Shown: piece by piece, positions 1 to 7,879 of the stretch
Layout of the letters: each line of letters starts with the position of its first letter
How positions within the stretch are numbered: the first letter of the stretch is position 1
Origin: Labilibaculum sp.
GTDB lineage: Bacteria > Bacteroidota > Bacteroidia > Bacteroidales > Marinifilaceae
Length of the DNA stretch: 8,605 nt
Reading direction: 5' to 3'
NCBI GenBank assembly: GCA_016743925.1
Contig: JADGFH010000222.1
Span: 1 to 8,605, forward strand
Notes under the pieces: generated by a model
Seen by the model: only the letters and a program-made list of their open reading frames with translations
What the model was told of the DNA's origin: nothing
Databases searched by the model: none
Position numbers and translations under genes: made by a program

Positions 1-1
1 C

Positions 2-2530
2 TACGATGCTTGGCAAATAGAAGGGGATGCCTTTGGCAATGGACCGATTAAAAAAAGTGATATACCTTCCTATCAGGGAGATGTTGGTGGAGATACTGAA
101 AGAGTTGTGAACTCACATGCAACTGCTCCTGGAGCAACGGTTGGTGAAAAAGACAATGCAACTGGAAAATTAACAAGTTCCGAATTTACTATAGATCGTA
201 AATACATTAATATTTGGATCGGAGGTGGAGCTCATAAAACAAAAACCTGTGTTAATTTAATCGTCGACAGCGAAATATTTGTTTCCTTAACGGGTAAAAA
301 CAATAATCACATGCAGCTTCAATCAATGTATGTTCAAAACTTACAAGGGAAAGAAGCACATTTAGAAATTGTAGATGCTCAACAAGGTTCGTGGGCTAAT
401 ATAGGCGTTGGTAAAATTACTTTTTCTGATGAAGAAATTGAAAATAGATCTTTCGATGAATTAGGAGATTATGGAACAATGGGACTGGTTCTATTGGGTG
501 GTGAACTCGCATCAACAACAGAAAATTGTGATGCAAGTACTACTTTATCAGATGTTTTAATTGGGAAATTGGGTCGAACTTTACGCCTTAATCCAGATCA
601 AACTCAAACCATTTCATTTGCTGTATGTTGGAGTTTTCCAAATATCAAGAATGGTTCAATAGGAGCAGGACGTTATTATGCCAACAAATTTAAATCGGCA
701 AGTGAGGTAGTGCATTATGTGGCTACAAACTTCCAAGAATTATCTAGTCAAACCCGATTATGGCGCGACACTTGGTACGACTCCACACTCCCATATTGGT
801 TTCTCGATCGTACATTCTTAAATGTTTCAACCGCTGCAACAAGCACTTGTTACCGATATCAAAACGGACGTATGTGGGCATGGGAAGGAGTTGGGTGCTG
901 TGCTGGAACTTGTACACATGTATGGCACTATGCTCAGGCTTTGTCACGGATATTCCCCGATATTGAACGTGATATGCGGGAGCGTGTAGATTTAGATATT
1001 GCCTTAAATCAATATACAGGCGTTAGTGGATTTAGAGCTGAAAATCATCAGGCATTTGCTGTAGATGGACAAGCAGGAACGATTCTTCGAATTCTTCGTG
1101 AACACCAAATGACGAGCAACAATGATTTTCTAGTAAAAAACTGGGAAAGGATAAAAAACATGTTTAAGCCCTTGTTTAAATTAGATCCTGAGCTTGATGG
1201 GATATTAGAAGGTGGACAAATGAATACACTTGATCGTCCATGGTATGGGAAGGTTGCTTGGCTGAGTTCTATTTATCTTGCTGCTTTGCGTGCAGGACAA
1301 GCCATGGCCAAAGAACTTGATGATACCAATTTTGCTAACAAATGCAAATTGGTAATCGAAAAGGGAATGCTTAATGTTGATAAAGAATTGTTTAATGGAG
1401 AGTATTATTACCAAATTGGACAATCAGGAAATACTAATCAAGTAGGTTCTTACGATGGTTGCGAAATAGATCAGGTATTGGGTCAGAGTTGGGCTTTTCA
1501 AGTAGGATTAGATCGCGTGCTTTCTGAAGAAAATACTAAAAAAGCCCTCGAAGCCTTATGGAAATACAATTTTGCTATTGATGCGGGAGGATATCGAAAT
1601 GCCTTAAATGCTGGGCGGATTTATGCCATGGAAGGAGAAGCTGGATTGTTGATGTGTAGTTGGCCAAAAGGAGATACAAAGCGAATTAAAGAAAGCTACG
1701 ATTATTATTTTAATGAATGCATGACAGGTTTTGAATATCAGGTAGCAGGGCATATGATTTGGGAAGGTATGTTGGAAAAAGGCTTGGCGATAACAAAAGC
1801 AATTCACGATCGCTATCATGCCATTAAACGCAATCCTTGGAACGAAGTAGAATGCGGAGATCATTACGCTAGGGCAATGGCAAGTTATGGCGTATACATC
1901 GCAGCATCGGGATATACTTATGATGGTCCAAACGAAAAAATAGGCTTTGCTCCTAAATTTAAACCCAATAATTTTAAAGCCGCTTTTACCGCAGCTAATG
2001 GATGGGGTACCTATTCGCAAGAAAGAAAAGATGATAAGCTTACTTCCAATATTGACATTAAACATGGTGAGCTAATAGTTAAAACTCTGTGTCTTGAATT
2101 GCCAGCAGAGATTGATCCTGATTATGTAGAGGTTGAATTGTTATTGAATGGAACAAATACTCCTCAAGAACATCAAATTGAGAGACAAAAAATCAATATT
2201 AAAATTACGGGATCCAGTTTAACGATAGATAAAAACAGCAGTCTACAAGCCAAAGTTACGTTTAATCTTATCACTTCAACAGATCAACTTAAAGGTGATG
2301 ACAATGAGCTGATAATTTATCCTAATCCATCGAGAGGAAAAACAAATTTTGAGTTTGCTAAATTTCCAGTAACGCTAAGCATCACAAATTTAAATGGTAT
2401 TACATCCTTAAAAAAAGAAATCCTGAACAGAACGTTTGAGCATAATTTTTCAGGTATGAGTAAAGGTATTTATATAGCTACAGCGAACTATAAAGGTTCG
2501 TTAATCTCAAAAAAGATTTTGATAATATAA
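2..2530 (+). CDS. GH116-family glycoside hydrolase with T9SS sorting domain (5' partial)
   Basis: Secreted glycoside hydrolase of the GH116 (GBA2-like, beta-glucosidase/glucosylceramidase) family. The frame is open from base 2 and its translation matches family sequence, so the gene begins off the left edge and the GTG at 107 is not its start; 842 residues are visible. Residues 1-145 look like a beta-sandwich accessory domain (key strings IEGDAFG, IGGGAHKTKTCVNLIVD), similar to domains seen in some GH32-type proteins. Residues about 155-245 resemble the end of the GH116 N-terminal domain (GRYYA). The catalytic alpha-barrel follows, from WYDSTLPYWFLDR near 259 to about 640. Glu295 in WEG (codon 884-886) aligns with the GBA2 nucleophile, and Asp490 in DQVLGQSW (codon 1469-1471) is the likely acid/base. 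From about residue 771 (IIYPNPSRG) to the end lies a type A sorting domain, implying export by T9SS and release or anchoring at the cell surface. The exact substrate cannot be read; GH116 also includes xylosidases and hexosaminidases. Confidence 0.88.
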   Translation, partial: YDAWQIEGDAFGNGPIKKSDIPSYQGDVGGDTERVVNSHATAPGATVGEKDNATGKLTSSEFTIDRKYINIWIGGGAHKTKTCVNLIVDSEIFVSLTGKNNNHMQLQSMYVQNLQGKEAHLEIVDAQQGSWANIGVGKITFSDEEIENRSFDELGDYGTMGLVLLGGELASTTENCDASTTLSDVLIGKLGRTLRLNPDQTQTISFAVCWSFPNIKNGSIGAGRYYANKFKSASEVVHYVATNFQELSSQTRLWRDTWYDSTLPYWFLDRTFLNVSTAATSTCYRYQNGRMWAWEGVGCCAGTCTHVWHYAQALSRIFPDIERDMRERVDLDIALNQYTGVSGFRAENHQAFAVDGQAGTILRILREHQMTSNNDFLVKNWERIKNMFKPLFKLDPELDGILEGGQMNTLDRPWYGKVAWLSSIYLAALRAGQAMAKELDDTNFANKCKLVIEKGMLNVDKELFNGEYYYQIGQSGNTNQVGSYDGCEIDQVLGQSWAFQVGLDRVLSEENTKKALEALWKYNFAIDAGGYRNALNAGRIYAMEGEAGLLMCSWPKGDTKRIKESYDYYFNECMTGFEYQVAGHMIWEGMLEKGLAITKAIHDRYHAIKRNPWNEVECGDHYARAMASYGVYIAASGYTYDGPNEKIGFAPKFKPNNFKAAFTAANGWGTYSQERKDDKLTSNIDIKHGELIVKTLCLELPAEIDPDYVEVELLLNGTNTPQEHQIERQKINIKITGSSLTIDKNSSLQAKVTFNLITSTDQLKGDDNELIIYPNPSRGKTNFEFAKFPVTLSITNLNGITSLKKEILNRTFEHNFSGMSKGIYIATANYKGSLISKKILII

Positions 2531-2550
2531 ATCTTATTTACCAATATTGT

Positions 2551-3549
2551 TTATACTTTATATAATTTAATATTTTCTCTACTTAAAATATCAACAGGTA
2601 AAATTTCATCTTTTGTAATTTTATGATGAAGTAGTACATGATCAAATAATTTCTTAACTGTTTTAAATCCTTGTTGATATGGGTGTTGTCCGATTAAAAA
2701 ATTAATACTTCCGTGTTTTAGATATTTAATGTTTTTTTCAATAGGATCATATCCAACTAATGAAATTTCTTTTAGATCTTTTTTAATTAGGTATTCTGCA
2801 ATTTTGTGAACTTTCGATCCTGTTATAAATATGGCTTTTATGTTTTTATTTGTGGATAGAATGGCGTCTAATTTTTGTTGAATTAAATCAGAATCTGAAG
2901 TAGGAATTTCTAGCGTAATTTTCATTCCTTGATTTTTCCCATTATCCAAATCTTTAGCAAGATTAATGACGAGTATATCATTTTCAATAGAGGTGCCAAA
3001 ATCGATTAAATTAGCAGCAACACGACCACTAATATAGCCATCGCTACCAACGTAAGCTAAATAATTACAGTCATCTATTTTCGATTCAAGAAATATATAT
3101 GGAATTTCTTTCTTTTCCAGTTTTTTTATAAATGCCTGACTTTCTTTTTTAAATTTGGGAGAGAAGATTACGCCTGCAGGCTGAAGTCTTAAAATTGCTT
3201 CGGTTTGTTTTATGAAATCTTTTTCGTTGTAATGTTCAAAAAAAAATTTGTCAACGCGAACTTGGAATTGTTCAAGTTCCGAGGCTGCATCACTAATCCC
3301 TGCTAAAGGACGTTTCCAGAAAATATCATCTTCGTTGGAAGTTGGTAATAGTGAGGCGAAAACACATTGTTTTTTTGAGGTTAAAGCACGAGCAATCAAA
3401 TTGGGCTGGTAATTGTTTTCTTTCGCAATTTCCAAAATTTTCTTTCTGGTTTCTTCAGCAACTTCACCTCGATTGTGTAGAACACGATCAACTGTCCCTA
3501 CTGATACGCCTGCTTGTTAGGCAATATCCTTAATACGAATTTTCGCCAT
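2551..3549 (-). pseudogene. LacI-family transcriptional regulator with in-frame stop in the HTH
   Basis: Regulator of the LacI/GalR family that would bind operator DNA through an N-terminal helix-turn-helix and sense a sugar ligand through a periplasmic-binding-like domain. Reading from ATG at 3549, preceded by GGA at 3556-3558 (an SD-like match), gives MAKIRIKDIA, then TAA (3517-3519, codon 11), then QAGVSVGTVDRVLHNRG and a hinge region ending in QPNLIARALTSKK. The rest is open to the stop at 2551. The natural residue at codon 11 is probably Lys, so one AAA-to-TAA change would explain the stop. The ligand domain contains GVIFSP, VGSDGYISGR and LVGYDP, typical of the family. Around residues 198-206 the usual segment with a QRExGF-type motif seems absent. 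The total of 332 codons is a little short of the usual 340 or so. As the last gene of the minus-strand uronate cluster it is the natural local regulator. A sequencing error at codon 11 cannot be excluded. Translation restarting at TTG 3435 would give a protein without a DNA-binding domain. Confidence 0.8.
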
Positions 3550-3604
3550 TTTATTCCTTTTTTTTTAAACGCAAGACAGAATCGATTTATTTGATTAGAA
3601 AGCA

Positions 3605-3639
3605 AACTCTTACTTTCGAATTTTACAAAAGTAAGAGTT
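3605..3639 (-). terminator. Perfect 12-bp inverted repeat after dctM, candidate terminator
   Basis: The arms AACTCTTACTTT (3605-3616) and AAAGTAAGAGTT (3628-3639) are perfectly complementary around an 11-base loop. The repeat starts 25 bases past the dctM stop and ends about 55 bases before the lacI start, which is where a transcript end or partial terminator would sit. On the minus strand the stem is followed by TGCTTTCT, a poor U-tract, so termination may be partial. The arms are AT-rich. A regulator-binding palindrome or an mRNA-stabilising stem are alternatives. Confidence 0.45.
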
Positions 3640-3663
3640 GTATTTTCTCAATAGATTGATAAT

Positions 3664-5124
3664 TTAAAAACCAAATATACGAGGTAACCACATGCTTAAA
3701 TCGGAAATGTAAGTAACCAATAATAAACACACAATCATTGCTATAAACATTGGCAGTAATGGTTTAATTACTTGTTGAATTTTAATATTGGCAACACTAC
3801 ATCCAATAAACAGTACGGAACCAACTGGCGGAGTACAAAGTCCAACGCTAAGGTTTAACACCATGATGATTCCAAAATGTACCGGATCAATTCCTAGATC
3901 TACAACAATAGGTAAAAAGATAGGAGTAAAGATGAGTACTGCAGGAGTCATGTCCATAAAAACACCAACAAATAAAAGAATCAAATTAATTAGTAATAGA
4001 ATAATAATTGGGTTATCGCTAAGGCCTAATAAAGCAGAGCTCACATTCTGAGGTATATTTTCGTATGCCATAATCCATGATAAGCCAATGCAGGTCGCCA
4101 CAAGAATTAATACAATTGCAGTGGTTTTAACCGATCCTAATACAATTCGAGGTATGTCCTTAACTGTGATTTCTTTATAGATTAAGCTTAATACAAGAGC
4201 GTAAAGTACTGCTACGGCAGAAGCTTCGGTTGCTGTAAAAAAACCAGCAATGATTCCACCAATTACGATGATCAGTAAAAATAAACTAGGAATGGCTTGC
4301 CATAATATTTTTAATCCTCTTTTAATCCCAGCCGCTTTATTGCGTAATCGGTAGGTAATAAAGGCAATTGTTAACACGACAAGCGTACTGCTAATTCCTT
4401 TAAATGCTGCCTGAGAATTTTCTTTTATTAAACTTAAAGCATACATCGAGGTTAGTAAAATCGCAATTGCAATAAAAACTTTAGCTAGCGTTTTTAGCAT
4501 TGAACTGGCTCCTTTGTTTTGATAGATCGAGATACACATTGCTGTAATCATGATCGAAAATCCCGTAAGGATACCAGGAATATAACCTGCTAAGAAAAGT
4601 GCAGTAATGGATGCTCCGCCACTGGCTAATGAGTATACAATTAGAATATTACTTGGAGGAATAGATAAGCCGGTGGTTGCTGATGCAATATTAACTGAGG
4701 CACTAAAACTTTCGTCATATCCTTCTTTTTTCATTTGCGGTCCCATAATGGCTCCAATAGCTGATGCCGAAGCAGCTGCCGAGCCAGATATTGCACCAAA
4801 TAACATGTTGGCAAAAACATTTACAAAGGCTAAACTTGCGGGTAATCTACCTACCAAAACACGGGCCAAGTTAATTAAACGAATGGCAATTCCTCCGCTA
4901 TTCATTATGTTTCCGGCGAGTATGAAAAATGGGATTGCCAATAGCGCAAAACTATCTAATCCTGTGGCCATTCTTTGTGCAAATGTTGCGAATGCAGGTA
5001 AAGAGTCGATACTTACAAGCATAGTTAATATTCCAGATATTCCAATGCTGTAAGCAATAGGAACTCCAACTATCAGTAAGAATAAAAACGATACAATGAG
5101 TACTATAATTCCGATATATTCCAT
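3664..5124 (-). CDS. dctM: TRAP transporter large permease, DctM
   Basis: Large membrane subunit of a tripartite ATP-independent periplasmic transporter, which carries a substrate delivered by the binding protein across the inner membrane using an ion gradient. The 486 residues are mostly hydrophobic. Family signatures seen include LLAIPFFILAGNIMNSGG near 61-78, AISGSAAASASAIG near 111-124, SIPPSN near 154-159, GIIAGFFTATEASAVAVLYAL near 290-310, and FMDMTPAVLIFTPIFLPI with LCTPPVG toward the C-terminus. The start ATG overlaps the dctQ stop (TAATG), which suggests translational coupling and supports this start. Typical DctM proteins are around 430 residues. The excess lies mostly at residues 208-266, where two extra hydrophobic stretches (FIAIAILLTSMYALSLI and STLVVLTIAFITY) sit in the middle of the protein. 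The substrate cannot be read from DctM; the neighbours point to a hexuronate. Confidence 0.95.
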   Translation of the reverse strand: MEYIGIIVLIVSFLFLLIVGVPIAYSIGISGILTMLVSIDSLPAFATFAQRMATGLDSFALLAIPFFILAGNIMNSGGIAIRLINLARVLVGRLPASLAFVNVFANMLFGAISGSAAASASAIGAIMGPQMKKEGYDESFSASVNIASATTGLSIPPSNILIVYSLASGGASITALFLAGYIPGILTGFSIMITAMCISIYQNKGASSMLKTLAKVFIAIAILLTSMYALSLIKENSQAAFKGISSTLVVLTIAFITYRLRNKAAGIKRGLKILWQAIPSLFLLIIVIGGIIAGFFTATEASAVAVLYALVLSLIYKEITVKDIPRIVLGSVKTTAIVLILVATCIGLSWIMAYENIPQNVSSALLGLSDNPIIILLLINLILLFVGVFMDMTPAVLIFTPIFLPIVVDLGIDPVHFGIIMVLNLSVGLCTPPVGSVLFIGCSVANIKIQQVIKPLLPMFIAMIVCLLLVTYISDLSMWLPRIFGF

Positions 5125-5597
5125 TAGTTTAATTCTTCTGCTGGTTCAACAATAAAAACAATTGAGTAGTAAAGGGTAATTAATCCGCTAAGGGGTAAAA
5201 CAAGATAGATATACCCCAAAGGAATTTGCAAAGCTGCGGAGTTTACATCAAACTGAAAACGAGTAATTACCAACCAACTTCCACCAATAATTAACACACT
5301 AAAAGCGAATAGAGCGATGCAAATATTGATAAAACGAAGTATGCGCTTCTGATTTGCTGATGATGATTTTTGCAAAAGCAAATCGATTGCTAAATGTTGC
5401 TTTTGGCCAGCTACATAAGCAGCCCCCAATAAGCCAACCCAAATTAATAGAAAACCGGCTAACTCGTCGGTAAAAGAACTAGGAGAAGCCAAAACGTAAC
5501 GGCTTAATACTTGCCAGAGCACATCGAGTACAAGTATGCACATGAGGCTAATAAGTATCTTTTCGAGTATATTATCTAATTGATTCTTGAAGGTCAT
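5124..5597 (-). CDS. dctQ: TRAP transporter small permease, DctQ
   Basis: Small membrane subunit that pairs with DctM. The 157-residue length is normal for the family. Four hydrophobic segments are visible, at about residues 13-32, 46-63, 87-109 and 126-150. The DctQ signature is present: SRYVLASP then TDELAGFLLIW and LGAAYVAGQKQHLAIDLL, with the conserved Glu, His and Asp. A hydrophilic loop (QKSSSANQKR) separates the second and third helices. The gene starts 13 bases after the dctP stop and its own stop overlaps the dctM ATG by one base, so the three transporter genes are almost certainly cotranscribed. No strong Shine-Dalgarno sequence precedes the ATG. It stays a separate protein, as opposed to the DctQM fusions found in some TRAP systems. 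Confidence 0.93.
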   Translation of the reverse strand: MTFKNQLDNILEKILISLMCILVLDVLWQVLSRYVLASPSSFTDELAGFLLIWVGLLGAAYVAGQKQHLAIDLLLQKSSSANQKRILRFINICIALFAFSVLIIGGSWLVITRFQFDVNSAALQIPLGYIYLVLPLSGLITLYYSIVFIVEPAEELN

Positions 5598-5610
5598 AAC
5601 GTAGAGTTGG

Positions 5611-6603
5611 TTAGTCTTTTGTTGCTTGTATACGCTGGATTAATTCATAAAGAACAGGTTGTTCTTGGTAGGCGTCAAGCATTTCTTGTACGCGCCCAGC
5701 AAATTGATCTTTATTAGGATAATTGATTTTAACACCATTTTCTAACAGTTTCTTTATTGATTCTTCTTCAGAAGCAGCCCATAATTTACGTTCTTCGATT
5801 ACTGATTTTTTTGCTGCTGCATGTAACCATTCTTTTTGTTGATCATTTAATTTGTTCCAAATAACAGTGCTGATAATTAACACGTCGGGAACTCTGGTGT
5901 GTTCGTTTAAAGAATAGTACTTGCAAACTTCGTAATGATGAGAGGTGTAAAAACTAGGTGGATTGTTTTCAGCTCCATCTACTACGCCACTCTGAAGAGC
6001 AGTATATAATTCGCCCCAAGAAATTGGTGTTGGAGAGCCGCCCATAGCTTTTACCAAACTCATAGCGGTTTGGCTCTTCATAACACGTATTTTCAATCCA
6101 TCTAAATCTTCAGGCTTTTCGATACTTTTATTTAAAGTGTAAAAACTTCGTGCACCTGCATCGTAAAAACACAAGCCTTTTAAATTGAATTTTTCGGTAG
6201 AGGCTAACAATTCCTCACCAATAGGTCCATCTAAAACTTTAAAAGAATGCGATTTTGAACGCAAAACATATGGCAAACCAAGTACCTGATAGTTATTGGT
6301 AAAACCTTCCATTACGGCAGCCGAAACTTTTGTTATAGCTAAACTTCCCAATTGTAGTAATTCAACACATTGTTGCTCGGATCCTAACTGTCCGCTTGGA
6401 TAAATTTCAAGTTTCATTTGCCCTTCAGAAATTTTATCCAATTCCTGTGCCATATATACCATTGCATTATGTACAGGATGAGTTGGATCTAGGCCGTGTG
6501 CTAATTGTAAAGTTTTATGCTTACTTACTTCTTGGCAACTCATAAAAAGGAAACAAGAGATAAGTATTAAAAAAAGCTTAGGAAATAATTTGTTTTTTTT
6601 CAT
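5611..6603 (-). CDS. dctP: TRAP transporter substrate-binding lipoprotein, DctP
   Basis: Extracytoplasmic solute receptor of the TRAP system; it captures a carboxylate substrate and passes it to DctQM. I start it at ATG 6603 (330 residues) and not at the in-frame ATG 6645, because the shorter form begins directly with a signal peptide: MKKNK, a hydrophobic core, then FMSC with Cys23 as the lipidation site. The mature part shows the family pattern: LAHGLDPTHPVH, IYPSGQLGSE (64-76), GARSFY with Arg152, DGLKIRVMKS with Arg173, and the VVDGAENNP motif near 208-215. Arg173 fits the conserved arginine that pairs with the substrate carboxylate in SiaP and DctP proteins, so an acidic sugar is expected. 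A lipid anchor would tether it to a membrane, unlike the free periplasmic receptors of classical TRAP systems. The gene lies 58 bases after uxuA, consistent with cotranscription. Confidence 0.93.
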   Translation of the reverse strand: MKKNKLFPKLFLILISCFLFMSCQEVSKHKTLQLAHGLDPTHPVHNAMVYMAQELDKISEGQMKLEIYPSGQLGSEQQCVELLQLGSLAITKVSAAVMEGFTNNYQVLGLPYVLRSKSHSFKVLDGPIGEELLASTEKFNLKGLCFYDAGARSFYTLNKSIEKPEDLDGLKIRVMKSQTAMSLVKAMGGSPTPISWGELYTALQSGVVDGAENNPPSFYTSHHYEVCKYYSLNEHTRVPDVLIISTVIWNKLNDQQKEWLHAAAKKSVIEERKLWAASEEESIKKLLENGVKINYPNKDQFAGRVQEMLDAYQEQPVLYELIQRIQATKD

Positions 6604-6661
6604 GTTTTTGATGTGCAAAATATTTGTTCTAATTACAAAAGTCAAGAAATAAGTGTCGCTA

Positions 6662-7858
6662 TTATTTAATACTTGCCATTAATCCTTGCTCTAATCCTTG
6701 CTCTAATCCTCTTAATTCAGCCAATCCTTTCATTCTTCCATACAAAGAATAGCCAGGGTTGGTTGTTTTCGGAAGATCGTCTAACATTTTATTGCCATGA
6801 TCGGGACGCATTGGAATTTGCCAATCGGCACGACCAGATTCTTTACGAGATTTTTCCTCAATTAGCAAGGCTCTCATTACAGCGGGAATATCAATATCTC
6901 CATCGAATAAGTAATCTTCTAAGAAGTTTCCTTCTGCATCTCTGCTAACGTTTCTTAAGTGTACAAAATTGATTCGGGAAGCCAATTTTGCTGTCATTTC
7001 TGGTAAATCGTTAAAATGACCAGCACCAAAAGAACCTGTACAAAGTGTAATTCCATTCGAAACAGAATCAACAACTTTAGTTAGTTCTAATGCATCTTCA
7101 ATGGTACTTACAACGCGAGGTAATCCAAGCAAAGCACGTGGTGGATCATCTGGGTGAATTGCCATACGAACACCAGCTAGTTCAGCTACAGGAATAATTT
7201 CTGATAAAAATTCGTGAAGGTGTTTTTTTAATTTGCTAGCATCAATTTCATTGTAGCTATCCAATACTTTCTGGAAACTTTCTAATGTATATGATTCCTC
7301 AGCACCAGGAAGTCCTGCGATAACAGTTCTTGTGATTTTTTCAATCGCCTCGGCCGACATGGTTTTGAATTTTGCCTCGGCTCTCTCCAAAATAGCATCT
7401 GAATAATCTTGTCTTGAATTTTTTCTTTTCAGGATAAAAACATCAAAAGCAGCAAAAATATCAATTTCGAATTTAAGCGCATTGGATCCATCTCCCGATT
7501 CAAATTCTAAATCGGTTCTCGACCAATCCAAAACTGGCATGAAATTATAGCAAATGGTTTCTATTTCACATGCTCCCAAGTTCTTTATGCTTTCTTTATA
7601 GTTCTCAACAAACTGCTTGTAGTTGCCTGTTTGTTTCTTGATATCCTCATGAACAGGAACACTTTCTACAACCGACCAGGAAAGTCCGACAGCTTCAATT
7701 TCTTCAATTCTTTTTTTGATTTCTTCTATTGTCCAAACTTCTCCGTTTGGGATATGGTGAAGAGCCGAAACGATTCCGGTAGCTCCCGTTTGTTTGATTT
7801 CTTGAAGAGTTATTGGATCATTTGGTCCGTACCATCTCCATGTTTGTTCTAATGCCAT
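6662..7858 (-). CDS. uxuA: Mannonate dehydratase, UxuA
   Basis: Cytoplasmic enzyme of hexuronate breakdown that dehydrates D-mannonate to 2-keto-3-deoxy-D-gluconate. The 398 residues match the normal UxuA length and the protein starts with the typical MALEQTWRWYGPNDP and GATGIVSALHHIPNGE. Residues that fit the metal- and substrate-binding set of the family are His235 (AIHPDDPP), Cys273 (LCTGSFG), His300 (FVHLRN) and Asp353 (RPDHG). The C-terminus ends in LRGLEQGLEQGLMASIK, where EQGL is doubled because of a 12-bp tandem repeat; the catalytic core is not affected. The gene lies 116 bases downstream of the SDR gene, a gap that holds a palindrome, and 58 bases upstream of dctP. The pairing with a TRAP importer indicates use of glucuronate and/or a related uronate. 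The isomerase UxaC and the KDG kinase and aldolase are not in this window. Confidence 0.95.
   Translation of the reverse strand: MALEQTWRWYGPNDPITLQEIKQTGATGIVSALHHIPNGEVWTIEEIKKRIEEIEAVGLSWSVVESVPVHEDIKKQTGNYKQFVENYKESIKNLGACEIETICYNFMPVLDWSRTDLEFESGDGSNALKFEIDIFAAFDVFILKRKNSRQDYSDAILERAEAKFKTMSAEAIEKITRTVIAGLPGAEESYTLESFQKVLDSYNEIDASKLKKHLHEFLSEIIPVAELAGVRMAIHPDDPPRALLGLPRVVSTIEDALELTKVVDSVSNGITLCTGSFGAGHFNDLPEMTAKLASRINFVHLRNVSRDAEGNFLEDYLFDGDIDIPAVMRALLIEEKSRKESGRADWQIPMRPDHGNKMLDDLPKTTNPGYSLYGRMKGLAELRGLEQGLEQGLMASIK
6681..6710. repeat. 12-bp tandem repeat, 2.5 copies, in the 3' end of uxuA
   Basis: The unit AATCCTTGCTCT occurs at 6681-6692 and 6693-6704 and is followed by a partial copy, AATCCT, at 6705-6710. 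It encodes the doubled EQGL near the UxuA C-terminus. The unit length is a multiple of three, so copy-number change would lengthen or shorten the tail without breaking the frame. Replication slippage is the likely origin. Confidence 0.85.
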
Positions 7859-7879
7859 CTTGTTCTTTTTAGTTAATGA

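Noticed and set aside
107..109. GTG as start codon of the GH116 gene
   Set aside because: The frame is open to base 2 and upstream codons continue the accessory domain (for example WQIEGDAFG), so the real start is outside the window.
1604..2065. 153-codon open frame antisense to the GH116 gene
   Set aside because: It lies wholly inside the well-supported catalytic domain on the other strand and its translation shows no recognisable family pattern.
2531..2600. Bidirectional terminator between the convergent GH116 and lacI genes
   Set aside because: The 20-base gap and its flanks are AT-rich but contain no stem with more than about six pairs.
3433..3435. TTG 3435 as the true start of a short LacI-like protein
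   Set aside because: It lies inside a sequence that upstream reads as a complete LacI helix-turn-helix except for one stop codon, so a broken longer gene is the simpler reading.
3580..3587. AATCGATT palindrome upstream of lacI as a LacI operator
   Set aside because: The central CG fits LacI-type operators, but an 8-base palindrome is readily expected by chance in this gap and I found no matching copy near the other promoters.
4607..5053. 148-codon open frame antisense to dctM
   Set aside because: It is a mirror of the hydrophobic dctM coding region, with no start signal or family similarity that I can see.
6604..6645. Longer DctP start at ATG 6645
   Set aside because: It adds 14 residues (MTFVIRTNILHIKN) before a complete lipoprotein signal peptide that starts at ATG 6603; the extra residues do not fit a signal peptide N-region.
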